Origin: Oceaniferula flava
GTDB taxonomy: Bacteria > Verrucomicrobiota > Verrucomicrobiia > Verrucomicrobiales > Akkermansiaceae
Reading direction: 5' to 3'
DNA length: 64,000 nt
Assembly (NCBI RefSeq): GCF_016811075.1
Contig: NZ_JAFBGL010000003.1
Coordinates: forward strand, 62,001-126,000
Shown: piece by piece, positions 54,813 to 63,608 of the stretch
Numbering within the stretch: the stretch's first letter is position 1
Layout of the letters: every line of letters begins with the position of its first letter
Notes under the pieces: generated by a model
What the model was told of the DNA's origin: nothing
The model's input: only the letters and a program-made list of their open reading frames with translations
Database searches by the model: none
Program-made: the position numbers and the translations under genes

Positions 54813-54941
54813 ATGGAAAAAATGAAATATACGTTTGAATGTCAAAACGCAGAAGATTCTCAGATTTGTCTGCTTCCAACAGCGGGCAAGATGCTTCCTG
54901 ATCTCAAAAGGGCTCTGCAAGGCCGTAAAAGGGTGGAGTAG
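54813..54941 (+). CDS. Possible 42-residue small protein
   Basis: An ATG at 54813 opens a 42-codon frame (MEKMKYTFECQNAEDSQICL, ending GRKRVE) with reasonable composition and two Cys. No strong ribosome binding site is seen. It ends inside a tandem GGGTGGAGTA repeat at 54931-54950. It is weakly supported and may be chance. Confidence 0.25.
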   Translation: MEKMKYTFECQNAEDSQICLLPTAGKMLPDLKRALQGRKRVE

Positions 54942-54950
54942 GGTGGAGTA
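54931..54950. repeat. Tandem 10-base repeat
   Basis: GGGTGGAGTA occurs twice in tandem, followed by GGG. It lies in the gap before the next minus-strand terminator. Confidence 0.7.
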
Positions 54951-55036
54951 GGGCTTATGGGTCTGGGGGGGCTTCGCGGGCCGGTCTCCTTAAAGTGTGC
55001 TGAGGAGGCAGTGGTTCTATGGCTTTGGCGTAGGCA

Positions 55037-55072
55037 CAAAAAAATCCCCGCTGCTGAGAGAGCAGCGGGGAT
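55037..55072 (-). terminator. Rho-independent terminator on the minus strand
   Basis: On the minus strand ATCCCCGCTGCT pairs with AGCAGCGGGGAT, followed by a T-tract. It lies downstream of the gene at 55143 and probably ends the second pilin operon. Confidence 0.9.
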
Positions 55073-55142
55073 ATGGAATTGGGATAGATCTACCTGATCG
55101 GGAATGTTGGTGACGGTGTCTTCGTTACGCCGTGGGCCGGGT

Positions 55143-55721
55143 TTATCGAGGCCCGCTGGGAGTAGATTGACCAGTCGCAGCGGCTTTGGCCTTGAGTTCG
55201 GCAGTCTCTTCTTCCGTTAGCAAGGAAATGGGGGCCACTGAGATAGGGCCGCCTGCGCAGGTGGCGACGACGACTTTGCCCATTGATTGGTAGGCTTTCA
55301 TGACATCATCGGCGAGTTTGTCCTTACCCTGTGCTTGGGTCATGGTGACAGGATGGACGTGGATCCATCCGTGGTTTGCGATGAGGAATTTTTTCCATTC
55401 AATGAGGGTTCCTGTCGGTTTGCTGACAAGTTTGCCTTTATGTCTCTCAGGAATGTAAATCACAGCACCTTTGGGAATCAGCGTCCAGTGACCGTTGTTG
55501 GCTAATAAAGTGGACGAGCCTATGAGGGTTTTGCGTTTTGCCTTGGCGATTGGTTTCGCAGGTTCTGCAGGAGGAGCTGCCTTGTCTTGTGCTGCCTTCA
55601 GTTTTACCAGGTCAGCATGAGTTGGTGGCTTCTTGGGTGTTGCCAGAGATTGCGTGGGGGCGGCTGTGGCGATGGTAGCGGTAGAAAGTAAAGCGAGGGT
55701 GATGATACGTGGATATTTCAT
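55143..55721 (-). CDS. Secreted protein of unknown function
   Basis: The 192-residue protein has a signal peptide (MKYPRIITLALLSTATIATA), a Lys/Pro/Ala-rich linker and a domain with TLIGSSTLLANNGHWTLIPK and VVVATCAGGPIS. No family is recognised. It is the last gene before the terminator, so it may belong to the pseudopilin operon. Confidence 0.58.
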   Translation of the reverse strand: MKYPRIITLALLSTATIATAAPTQSLATPKKPPTHADLVKLKAAQDKAAPPAEPAKPIAKAKRKTLIGSSTLLANNGHWTLIPKGAVIYIPERHKGKLVSKPTGTLIEWKKFLIANHGWIHVHPVTMTQAQGKDKLADDVMKAYQSMGKVVVATCAGGPISVAPISLLTEEETAELKAKAAATGQSTPSGPR

Positions 55722-55763
55722 AACGAGACGTGTGTGGATGAGTTTGGCGAGCGCCCGAGGGGG

Positions 55764-57803
55764 TTATGGCGTGTAAGTAGGGTGGATTTCACGAATGAGG
55801 ACCATCCAGTTCATGATATTAATAGGGGGCAATGCTGCTGGGTGAGTGATCGCCTTGAGGTCTGCCGAAATATTGGCCGGAACGACCTCATCTGAGCTGC
55901 CGGATTTGAAATCGCCAATGTGCGTTGGCGTATCGTTATCTTTGGCGAGCGAGCCAAGTTGGCCGTCCACTTCGATCTGCATGGGCTCCAAGCTGTCGCC
56001 ATATCGTTTTTCCGGCGCAAACAGTGATAGAGGAGGGTAGAAGAGCTCGCCGGATGCCAAGGTCATGTCTGAGGGGGCCGTGGTGGGGGTGGTATTAACA
56101 TCATCGGCAATGATGAGTCGCAGATTGGTCACGAGGGAAAAACCTGCTGTGTACGTGGTGAGATCTTGTGCATCCATGAGTAGCAAGGCCAGTTTGTCAT
56201 TGGAGCTGGGGAAGGTAGGCCGGGAGATTTTGGCGTTATTCACGTAATCGGGGTTGATCGAGATGGAGTTGTTTGTTTCCGGGTAATCAGCACCACGTGC
56301 AGCGAGAAAAGGTTGAATTCTCTCAATGTAAACGGAGAGGCAGGGGTAGCCGGCCGCGGAGGTTTCCACGTGGAAGGGGAACTCTGTGCCGTCTTCTGTC
56401 CCAATGTCGGGCCAATTGGAGCCTTTTGTGAAGGTTTCCTGCGCCAGAGAGTTGCCCGATTTCTTGTCGGCATAGGTGAAGCGGATAGATGTGGGGGTTT
56501 GGTCCAAGCTTGATTCGACATCGATGATATCAAGGCGCATGACACATTGTTGTGAGCCGAGACTATAATAATCCCATGACGTTTGAGAGACTGCATTGGT
56601 TCCGTCCGGGGAGTTGCCGTTACCGAGATCGCGATCGTCGCCCATGAAGCGGTCATAAAAGTCCAAGCCGCGGTTGATGGGGATAAACGCTACTCGGCCA
56701 CCATTGGCTGCGGAGGAAATAGGGAAGGTTTCGCCTTTGGTTTCGCTCAGCTCGCGAGCTGTGCTGGCGAAGGGGTCGCTTCCAGTGGCGCTCCCGGTGA
56801 TACCATTAACTGAGGTGTCACCGGATAGCTCGACGCTTTTTCTGCTGGAGATGGCTTCTGTGGAAAAACTGCCTTCGGTCTTAACCCGTTCTGCAAAGAT
56901 GCCGCCTGATATATTGAAATTCGACCAGTCGCTGCCATCGGTATGTTGGCCGAGGGCGGTGTAGGAGGCTCCGTTGATAGGGAGTTGAGAGGGGATCTCG
57001 TAAAGCGAGATCAGGTATTTTTTCTTCCGGCTGGCAAGTTTGGTCTGAGCGCTATCTTCGTCAGCAAATGAGAGCTCGAACCCCCACCAATTATGTTTGG
57101 CAATCATTGTTGAGCCCGAGCGGTAGTTGAAGTGGTGCGCAGGGGAATCGACTAGATTGTATTGAGGGTAATCATCCACATCGGCTCCCACCCAGCCGGT
57201 GGCGGAGTCCCCATAGGTTTTTTTATGGGAAACAAGGGGGTATCGGCCATCCCAGCGGTTGTTTCTATTTGAGCATGTCAGTGGTGGTGGGTATTCGCTG
57301 GAAGCGCTCACATTCGTTCCCGTGGTGACTTCCTCCCATGTTGAGCTTTCTCCGTCTAAATTCTTGATGGTGGCGCTGTAGCTGAATGTGCTGTTGGCGA
57401 TGTTTGCATTACGGGCACTGGGCAGACCGAGGTCATCGGATTTTGAGCTGTCAAGTGGCGCATTCGCATTGGATAGCACCATGGCTTCATCGAATATGGT
57501 GCTCCAGTCCAGGTTTTTACGGGTGCTCCAATTACGAGAGTCATTTTGCATGCAGAGCATGGCTTTGTTCGGAATAATGTTCGTGAGAGCGCGTAGAAAT
57601 GCTTCTTCCCGCTGCTGATAATCAGCTCGAAGTGCATGATCTTTCTGGGTGTTTTGAGATTCCACCGTGTCCCTGTACATGGAGATGAGGATCAGCAGCA
57701 GGCCGATGCCTACGGAGATGACCGTCAGCAGGGATGCAAAACCAGGTTGTGGCGCGCAGGGTCGACGTGGCGGCGTCGGTCTGTGTGGGTGGGTAAGATT
57801 CAT
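55764..57803 (-). CDS. Large prepilin-like or GspK/PilX-like protein
   Basis: The 679-residue protein has one N-terminal hydrophobic helix (PGFASLLTVISVGIGLLLIL) after a Pro/Arg-rich leader, then a large extracytoplasmic domain. The helix resembles PilX/GspK, but the residue at +5 is not Glu, as in GspK. Size and position after two prepilin genes resemble the 'Verru_Chthon cassette' arrangement described in Verrucomicrobia. That link is an inference. Its ATG overlaps the stop of the previous gene. Confidence 0.6.
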   Translation of the reverse strand: MNLTHPHRPTPPRRPCAPQPGFASLLTVISVGIGLLLILISMYRDTVESQNTQKDHALRADYQQREEAFLRALTNIIPNKAMLCMQNDSRNWSTRKNLDWSTIFDEAMVLSNANAPLDSSKSDDLGLPSARNANIANSTFSYSATIKNLDGESSTWEEVTTGTNVSASSEYPPPLTCSNRNNRWDGRYPLVSHKKTYGDSATGWVGADVDDYPQYNLVDSPAHHFNYRSGSTMIAKHNWWGFELSFADEDSAQTKLASRKKKYLISLYEIPSQLPINGASYTALGQHTDGSDWSNFNISGGIFAERVKTEGSFSTEAISSRKSVELSGDTSVNGITGSATGSDPFASTARELSETKGETFPISSAANGGRVAFIPINRGLDFYDRFMGDDRDLGNGNSPDGTNAVSQTSWDYYSLGSQQCVMRLDIIDVESSLDQTPTSIRFTYADKKSGNSLAQETFTKGSNWPDIGTEDGTEFPFHVETSAAGYPCLSVYIERIQPFLAARGADYPETNNSISINPDYVNNAKISRPTFPSSNDKLALLLMDAQDLTTYTAGFSLVTNLRLIIADDVNTTPTTAPSDMTLASGELFYPPLSLFAPEKRYGDSLEPMQIEVDGQLGSLAKDNDTPTHIGDFKSGSSDEVVPANISADLKAITHPAALPPINIMNWMVLIREIHPTYTP

Positions 57804-58345
57804 CGTAGTGTGGTGGTGGAGTAAATAATTTCAGCGCCGTTGGCGCCGGTGAGCTTGAAGCGCAGGACGCCGTTCTGAACAAAGAAGTTTGCATCGCTGA
57901 CCTGTGAGGAGATTGACCATTCCGGAGTGGCGACAGCGAGCTCAGCCATCGAGGCGAGATGGTAGTAATTGAGTTTATTCTCATCGCTGTCGAAGGCGAT
58001 GACGCCGAAGCTATCCGCTGCCTGCGCAATGCCGGAAAATTGCAGAGCGATCACCTGAGCATCGGTAATGGTGGCATTGGTCCCCGCTTCGGCATCTTCG
58101 AGAGTGGGGTAAAGGCGAAAGAAGTTCGCCCGGCTGGTGATACGGTTCAAACTATTCTCGATCTGAGGTGCTTCATGGATGAGAAAGTTTTGAGTGTTGA
58201 TGATGCGATAGGTCGCCAGTTGATTATTGAATAGCACCAAGGACATGATGGCGATCATGCTGCCAACGAGGATAACAATGGTCATCTCCATCAGAGTGAA
58301 CCCGCCTTGCCTTGCCGCTGGCGATGATGTTGTGCAAGTAATCAT
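57800..58345 (-). CDS. Prepilin-like protein
   Basis: The 181-residue protein has a leader ending ARQGG, then FTLMEMTIVILVGSMIAIM, with Gly-1, Phe+1 and Glu+5. This is a textbook prepilin site. The mature domain includes LNRITSRANFFRLYP. It overlaps the GspK-like gene by 4 bases and lies 4 bases after the previous prepilin. Confidence 0.88.
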   Translation of the reverse strand: MITCTTSSPAARQGGFTLMEMTIVILVGSMIAIMSLVLFNNQLATYRIINTQNFLIHEAPQIENSLNRITSRANFFRLYPTLEDAEAGTNATITDAQVIALQFSGIAQAADSFGVIAFDSDENKLNYYHLASMAELAVATPEWSISSQVSDANFFVQNGVLRFKLTGANGAEIIYSTTTLR

Positions 58346-58349
58346 AGTT

Positions 58350-58880
58350 TTATTGTGTTCTCACGGTGCTGCGTGATTTGACGTAAGTTTCATCGCCAAT
58401 TTGATACGTCATGTGGCTTTCCACTCGCCAAGTTTCCATTTCCGCAGGGTTGGTGTCGGTTGTGCCGCTTCCTCCTGCTGACGAGAGGTTGTTGGGGTCT
58501 GGGATGCGTGTCCGAACGACTGTGGCCATGATGGGAATGGCTCCCGGGAGCTTGCCGATTTCTACTGTGGAGCTTGTTTTCGATGGGTAGATCGGCCAAG
58601 GAGAGCTGTTACTGGTTAGCACCTCGAAGCTAACACGCTCTGCGTAGGCTGATTCGTAACTCAAGTAGGCATCTGATACATTCTGGTGTAAGATCGACTG
58701 CCGAGGAGCGATGAGGTCGATGGTGCTTTTGAAGACGACCATGCCAATGGTTGTTAGTAAGACCATGGCGACGGTCATTTCAACCAGCATGCTGCCGGGG
58801 CGAAGGAGTTTGCGAGTGGTGGCGCGCTGCTGGTCGGTCTTTAGAAACTTGCCTTGCGACTGATCGACGCTATTCTCATG
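58350..58880 (-). CDS. Prepilin-like protein with an unresolved start
   Basis: The reading frame contains RKLLRPG-SMLVEMTVAMVLL, a prepilin site with Gly-1, Ser+1 and Glu+5, and ends at 58350. No ATG, GTG or TTG lies in frame between the site and the divergent gene. The first in-frame ATG (58790) falls after the cleavage Gly, and the next (59180) lies deep inside the divergent gene. An ATG at 58879 in another frame gives MRIASISRKASF and then stops. One base inserted there would join it to this frame. A frameshift, an error or a non-canonical start is needed. The coordinates given are nominal at the 5' end. Confidence 0.65.
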   Translation of the reverse strand, partial: HENSVDQSQGKFLKTDQQRATTRKLLRPGSMLVEMTVAMVLLTTIGMVVFKSTIDLIAPRQSILHQNVSDAYLSYESAYAERVSFEVLTSNSSPWPIYPSKTSSTVEIGKLPGAIPIMATVVRTRIPDPNNLSSAGGSGTTDTNPAEMETWRVESHMTYQIGDETYVKSRSTVRTQ

Positions 58881-58916
58881 ATCGATATGTTTCAGCTGGC
58901 TGTTTTCAGAAATAAG

Positions 58917-59486
58917 ATGATGTGCATGGTTCCGCTGTGGCTGATCGCTTTGAGCCTGCTGGGGATAGCTAATATCAGAGCTCAGGCGATTCTGGCCCCG
59001 CCCTTTGGGATGCAGTGGGGTGACAAGCCGGACAAGGTGCTCGATTGGGCGCAGGCGAAAAAGTTGGATGCGGTGATCAAGATTCCCGGGGCGCACCCGG
59101 AGCTCAGAGAGATCCGCGTCTCGGCGGTCAGTGGGCCACTGCCGGGGACGAAGGCTTATGCGTTGGAGGCTCGTTATCATTGGGGCGCGTTATTTGAAGT
59201 GACCGTGCATTACGGCGCTCCGGGGATGAAACCGAAGGCGGTGAAGTCGGACTTTATGAAGTTGCAGTTGCTGCTGGCTGCCAAACACGGCACGTTTGTG
59301 GCGAATCATAAGCAGGATAAAAGGGAAGATGGTCTGCTGCGGCGATCCTTGTCGTATCACGTGGAGCCAGTGGCAGGTTTGTTATTGTTGATGGCTTATT
59401 CTGAAGTGGAGGACACGCTGAGGAGCAAGGAATCGGCGAGGTATTCGCTGTTGTATCGCAATGAAAACATAATTCCTAAGGAGTGA
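58917..59486 (+). CDS. Secreted protein of unknown function
   Basis: The start at 58917 (MMCMVPLWLIALSLLGIANI) gives a signal peptide ending near RAQA. The frame is open from 58854, but the upstream part is not signal-like. The mature part contains FGMQWGDKPDKVLDWAQ, a pattern seen in small secreted domains. It is divergent from the prepilin operon. Confidence 0.62.
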   Translation: MMCMVPLWLIALSLLGIANIRAQAILAPPFGMQWGDKPDKVLDWAQAKKLDAVIKIPGAHPELREIRVSAVSGPLPGTKAYALEARYHWGALFEVTVHYGAPGMKPKAVKSDFMKLQLLLAAKHGTFVANHKQDKREDGLLRRSLSYHVEPVAGLLLLMAYSEVEDTLRSKESARYSLLYRNENIIPKE

Positions 59487-59501
59487 TAGAGTGAGTGAAC
59501 G

Positions 59502-60368
59502 TTAGTTGAGCCATGGTCCAGTGGGGACATTTTGATCTTCGACGAATTTCCACGCGACCCGGTATCCGCTGCGAATGCCGAGAAAGTCACGAACGGCTGG
59601 GCTGATATCGATGCCGGCATTGCCGTTGGGGTTGGGTTTTGGCGCGTGGCCTTGGAATACATACTGCCAATCGTCTGTGCTGAACGGGCCGCAGTCTTCC
59701 CACTGGGCGTAGCAGACTTTGCCGCGGTAGTGGATGGCCACCCATTTCCCTTTGCACACCGAGGTCCAATTGCCTCGGTATGAACGCCAGAACCAAGGAA
59801 TCACTTTTGATGCCTCCGGCTGATGGCCTCCGCCTGGAGCGATGTCATTGTAGGGCAAGGCGATGTAAAATGGGTTCAACTTGGGGGTAAACGCTGCGGG
59901 CGTGTACCCATTTCGTTGTGCAGGGTGATCCACACCACCATAATTTTTCTCCCAGTTGGGGTCCCATGAGCTGGCGTTGTTCGGGGTGGGATTACGTTCA
60001 CTCGCTTTTTCACCAACCCAGAAAACGGTGGCGGTGATGCCTCGGCGCCATGAAAGTTGCGGGAGCTGCCAAGGTTCCGGCTCTTCGTCATGAATTACCA
60101 TCGCCTTGGGTGGTGTTTGAAAGGGGTTGAGAATGTTGGGGATGGCATTGCGCCTGGCTGCAAGGTAGCGCAGGTGTAGATGAGTGCTCTGTTGATCGAT
60201 GCCGAATTCCTGATCAAGAGGGATATACTGAGCTTGGGCGAAGCTTGTGAAACCTAGGAAAAAAGCAGTCTTCAGCATCAGCGCAACGACGGATCGGACC
60301 GTGGTGCGAGACCGCTGAGAATGGATGGTTGGTATCATCGAGACCTGGTTGGGGACGTGCTTATTCAT
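59502..60368 (-). CDS. Secreted double-psi beta-barrel-like protein
   Basis: The start at 60368 is chosen. An ATG at 60338 is also possible, and both precede a signal peptide (VVALMLKTAFFLGFTSFAQA). The C-terminal part contains CYAQWEDCGPF and NAGIDISPAVRDFLGI, resembling the RlpA/expansin-like double-psi barrel with its Asp-Cys-Gly-Pro-Phe core. It may bind or cut a wall polysaccharide. The family is inferred by pattern. Confidence 0.6.
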   Translation of the reverse strand: MNKHVPNQVSMIPTIHSQRSRTTVRSVVALMLKTAFFLGFTSFAQAQYIPLDQEFGIDQQSTHLHLRYLAARRNAIPNILNPFQTPPKAMVIHDEEPEPWQLPQLSWRRGITATVFWVGEKASERNPTPNNASSWDPNWEKNYGGVDHPAQRNGYTPAAFTPKLNPFYIALPYNDIAPGGGHQPEASKVIPWFWRSYRGNWTSVCKGKWVAIHYRGKVCYAQWEDCGPFSTDDWQYVFQGHAPKPNPNGNAGIDISPAVRDFLGIRSGYRVAWKFVEDQNVPTGPWLN

Positions 60369-60632
60369 GAAAGCCCTTCGGCAGGGCTTGGGTAAGGGTG
60401 GTGGCATTGGCTGCCGTTGCCTAACGTTTGCAGGTTTCTAAGTATCAGCGTCAACTTGCGAGAAAGTAAGCTATGTTACATACTGTCAGACACTTGATTG
60501 TCTCTAATAGTCATGAAAACTCAAGCAAATTTTAATAAAATTCATGATGGTTTTGAAAGGTTTTTGCCTGAAAATGAGGGTCTTTACAAAAAAACCTCTA
60601 AAACCGATACGGTGAGTTAACTGTACAGCAAA

Positions 60633-60665
60633 AACCCTCCGCCCAAGGGTGAAAGGGGGAGGGTT
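60633..60665 (-). terminator. Terminator of the small secreted-protein gene
   Basis: On the minus strand AACCCTCC pairs with GGAGGGTT, followed by TTT. It lies about 50 bases after the stop of the gene at 60714. Confidence 0.75.
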
Positions 60666-60713
60666 CAGGGTGGTGCAGATGCAAAAGCATAACACCTGAA
60701 ATGTTGTGTGGCT

Positions 60714-61007
60714 CTAGCGAACGCGTTTTGGGGGTGAGCTGTCGTCTGTGAGCTGGCTCAGTCGCGTGGGGGCTGAGGAGTTTTTGAGTAGCTGAATCTG
60801 CTGCTCTTCGGACTCGTCCACGAGGATGTTGTCGGCATTCACTGGTGGGGTGGACTCTGGAACGGTTGAGTTCTGCTTGAAAGAGTTTGGTTCGAAGTTA
60901 AACGAATGAGACTCAGATCCTGGAATGCCATTGGCAAAAAGAATAGGCACAGAAAGAATCAGGCTCAATAAAGTGGCTTGTGCGAATGTACTGTCGAGGA
61001 TCTTCAT
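60714..61007 (-). CDS. Small secreted protein of unknown function
   Basis: The 97-residue protein starts with a hydrophobic signal (ATLLSLILSVPILFANG) and then a low-complexity Ser/Pro/Glu part ending KRVR. No family is recognised. It has its own terminator. Confidence 0.5.
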   Translation of the reverse strand: MKILDSTFAQATLLSLILSVPILFANGIPGSESHSFNFEPNSFKQNSTVPESTPPVNADNILVDESEEQQIQLLKNSSAPTRLSQLTDDSSPPKRVR

Positions 61008-61451
61008 GGGCGGGAAGTGGTGCGAGGTGAAGTTTGTATTTACTGATAAACTTGGTTAACGGCTTGTTTCGCTTCGATGTAAGCAATAATAACTGTAAAA
61101 TAATGCGTATCAATACAATAATTGTTATTTTTTATAAAAAACTATGCTTATGTTGATTGTTTAGCTTGTGTGGTTTTGTGTGGCACGTAAGCCGCTTACT
61201 GTCAGCCTGCATTCTGTTGCTGTAGCATGCAGGCCAGGGTTCTCTGGGTACACTGATTTAGCCATCTTGGATGGATTTCCAAGAGTGGTGTATGTGGCAG
61301 GTCCTGAATTTACACACACGGTAGCTCTGAGCTGTCGCTGTTACGTGACAATGGTGCTACAGAGGAGCGTGCGTTCAGAGGTAGGGGTGCAGACGGGCAC
61401 CGGGCACTCGGAGTCCGAGTGCTGAACAAATGGGGGCGAACGAGGGGTGGT
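61008..61451. other. Intergenic region with palindromes
   Basis: No gene is seen. It has an AT-rich left part, a hairpin at about 61207-61234 (CCTGCAT and ATGCAGG) and a palindrome at about 61404-61423 (GCACTCGG and CCGAGTGC). The second lies just after the ychF stop on the minus strand and could be a transcript end or a dispersed palindrome. Confidence 0.45.
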
Positions 61452-62567
61452 TTAGACGTTGAAACGGAACTCGATGATGTCTCCGTCTTTCACCACGTAT
61501 TCCTTACCTTCAATTCTTAATTTGCCGGCTTCCTTGGCGGCATTTTTGGAGCCCGCGGCTACCAGGTCTTCATAGGCGCAGACTTCGGCGGCGATGAAGC
61601 CACGTTCAAAGTCACCATGAATGACGCCGGCTGCGGCAGGTGCCTTGTCGCCTTCGCGAATGGTCCAGGCGCGAGTTTCTTTTTCGCCACTGGTAATATA
61701 AGTGCGCAGGCCGAGCAGGTGGTAGACTCCTCGAATCAAGGTGGAGACGCCCGAGTCCTCAATGCCCATGTCAGCGAGGAATTCCTTCACTTCTTCGGCG
61801 TCGAGTTCGACCAGTTCTTCTTCGATACGTGCGGAAATCACGATGGCTTCGGCGTTGTGTGAGGCGGCGGCGTATTCTCTGACCTTGGCGACCATGTCGT
61901 GGCCGTCCGGGTTCTTTTGGGTTTCTGCCAGCTCGTCTTCGGTGACGTTGCAGGCGAAAATGGTGCGTTTCGAGCTCAGCAGGAAGAAATCGCGCAGGGT
62001 GATCTGCTCGTCATCGCTGAGTTCCAGGGTGAGCGCAGGTTTGCCGGCATCGAGGTGAGGGAGCAGTTTGTCGATGAGTTCGACCTCTTTTTTTGACTCT
62101 TTGTCACCGCTCTTGGCTTTCTTAGCGCGGGATTCTTTGCGTTTCTGCAAGGCGGCGATGTCGGCGAGGATGAGTTCCGAGTTGATGATTTCGATGTCGC
62201 GAATTGGATCAACACTGCCGAGTTCGTGAATGATGTCGTCATTATTAAAGCAGCGCACTACCTGGACGATGGCGTCGACTTCGCGGATGTTGGCGAGGAA
62301 CTTGTTGCCAAGTCCGGCACCTTCAGAGGCTCCTTCCACCAGTCCGGCGATATCGACAAATTCGATCGCGGCGGGGATGATCTTCTGGGTCTTGCTGATC
62401 TCGGCCATGACGTTCAAGCGTTCGTCCGGCACGGTGACCACGCCGACGTTGGGGTCGATGGTGCAAAATGGATAGTTGGCCGCCTCCGCATTGCGGGTGC
62501 GGGTGACTGCATTAAAGAGTGTCGATTTTCCGACGTTGGGTAGACCTACGATTCCTGCCTTGAGCAT
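61452..62567 (-). CDS. ychF: Ribosome-binding ATPase/GTPase YchF
   Basis: The ATG at 62567 gives [20 protein letters not shown], with P-loop GLPNVGKST, and 371 residues. The NxxE motif typical of ATP preference (N-V-T-E in FACNVTEDE) and [20 protein letters not shown] are present. A TGS domain ends with [16 protein letters not shown]1/YchF associates with ribosomes and redox stress. Confidence 0.96.
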   Translation of the reverse strand: MLKAGIVGLPNVGKSTLFNAVTRTRNAEAANYPFCTIDPNVGVVTVPDERLNVMAEISKTQKIIPAAIEFVDIAGLVEGASEGAGLGNKFLANIREVDAIVQVVRCFNNDDIIHELGSVDPIRDIEIINSELILADIAALQKRKESRAKKAKSGDKESKKEVELIDKLLPHLDAGKPALTLELSDDEQITLRDFFLLSSKRTIFACNVTEDELAETQKNPDGHDMVAKVREYAAASHNAEAIVISARIEEELVELDAEEVKEFLADMGIEDSGVSTLIRGVYHLLGLRTYITSGEKETRAWTIREGDKAPAAAGVIHGDFERGFIAAEVCAYEDLVAAGSKNAAKEAGKLRIEGKEYVVKDGDIIEFRFNV

Positions 62568-62653
62568 GCGCGGGGAGTAGTGGGGTTTGACGATAATTGC
62601 AATTTGTAAATTTGAAATTTGACCTTCGCACGGATCGCGGCTTGTTTCCGCAC

Positions 62654-63001
62654 ATGCAGCACGTGCTATTAAAATCAAAAATCCACCGCGCCTGTGTCAC
62701 AGTTGCGGATGTTGAGTATGAAGGAAGTATCGAAATCCCATCCGATCTCATGGAGGCGGCCGGTCTTTGGGAGGGGGAGCGCGTGCTGGTAACGTCTGCC
62801 TCGAAAGGTGGTCGACTGGAAACTTACGCCCAAGCTGGCGAGCCCGGAACTGGGAAAATCATCATGAACGGCGGCGCGGCTCACATCATTAAAGCCGGTG
62901 AGCGCATCACCATCATGGCATTTGCCATCTCCGAGAACCCGATTCTTCCGAAGAAGGTGGTCTGCGACGAGAACAACGTCATCATTCGCCATATTAAATA
63001 G
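62654..63001 (+). CDS. panD: Aspartate 1-decarboxylase
   Basis: PanD makes beta-alanine for pantothenate. The start at 62654 (MQHVLLKSKIHRACVT) gives 115 residues. Self-cleavage occurs at Gly24-Ser25 in VEYEGSIEI to form the pyruvoyl group, and the N-terminal Lys9 and Tyr22 are in place. It is divergent from ychF. Confidence 0.96.
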   Translation: MQHVLLKSKIHRACVTVADVEYEGSIEIPSDLMEAAGLWEGERVLVTSASKGGRLETYAQAGEPGTGKIIMNGGAAHIIKAGERITIMAFAISENPILPKKVVCDENNVIIRHIK

Positions 63002-63110
63002 CACTCGCATCGTTGCTTGCGCGAATCGGGCCTGAAAACGCTGAAAAAGCGTCAAATGCCCAAAATCGCGTCTTTACAAGCAGGAACCACTTCACCATAT
63101 TCCCGCGCCC

Positions 63111-63602
63111 ATGACTCCTGTAATTGCTGCCAACTGGCTCAACATCTCTATTAATCTGCTTTTGGTGATCCACGTGATCGTCTGTCTTCTGCTCGCACTG
63201 GTGGTGCTGATGCAGCGGCCTAAACAAGAAGGTCTCGGCGCGGCATTTGGTTCGGGTCTGACCGATCAAGCCTTTGGTGCCCGCACCACGGATGTTCTCC
63301 AGAAAGGCACGGTTTATCTCGGCACACTGTTTTTCGTGATCACCTTGGTGCTAGCCATCCTGATTGGTAAGCGTCAGAACGTGGATCACAACATGGCGGA
63401 TGACTCCACGGATCCTACCGAGGAAGTGTTGCCCAATGTGCCTGCCGTCGATGATGAGGAAGCTCCTGTCACCATGCCTACCGATGGTGTGGATGTGCCA
63501 GCAGCTCCTGTGACTCCTCCGGCTGCACCGGCTCCTTCCGAGGAAGAGCCAGCCACGCCACCCGCCGCTCCCGCTGAGTCGGAAGCTGGTGGTGATCAAT
63601 AA
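63111..63602 (+). CDS. secG: SecG subunit of the Sec translocon
   Basis: The 163-residue protein has two membrane helices (about 10-33 and 63-83) with the conserved QRPKQEGLGAAFG loop. The C-terminal tail (about 80 residues) is rich in Pro, Ala and Glu, longer than in E. coli SecG. It assists protein export. The next gene starts 7 bases after its stop. Confidence 0.9.
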   Translation: MTPVIAANWLNISINLLLVIHVIVCLLLALVVLMQRPKQEGLGAAFGSGLTDQAFGARTTDVLQKGTVYLGTLFFVITLVLAILIGKRQNVDHNMADDSTDPTEEVLPNVPAVDDEEAPVTMPTDGVDVPAAPVTPPAAPAPSEEEPATPPAAPAESEAGGDQ

Positions 63603-63608
63603 TTTATC

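Noticed and set aside
58350-59180. Extended start at 59180 for the prepilin gene
   Set aside because: It would code through the divergent secreted-protein gene with non-protein-like sequence and place the prepilin site over 100 residues into the protein.
61168-61425. 85-codon frame between the small secreted gene and ychF
   Set aside because: The start is not ATG and the composition is not protein-like; the region holds palindromes.
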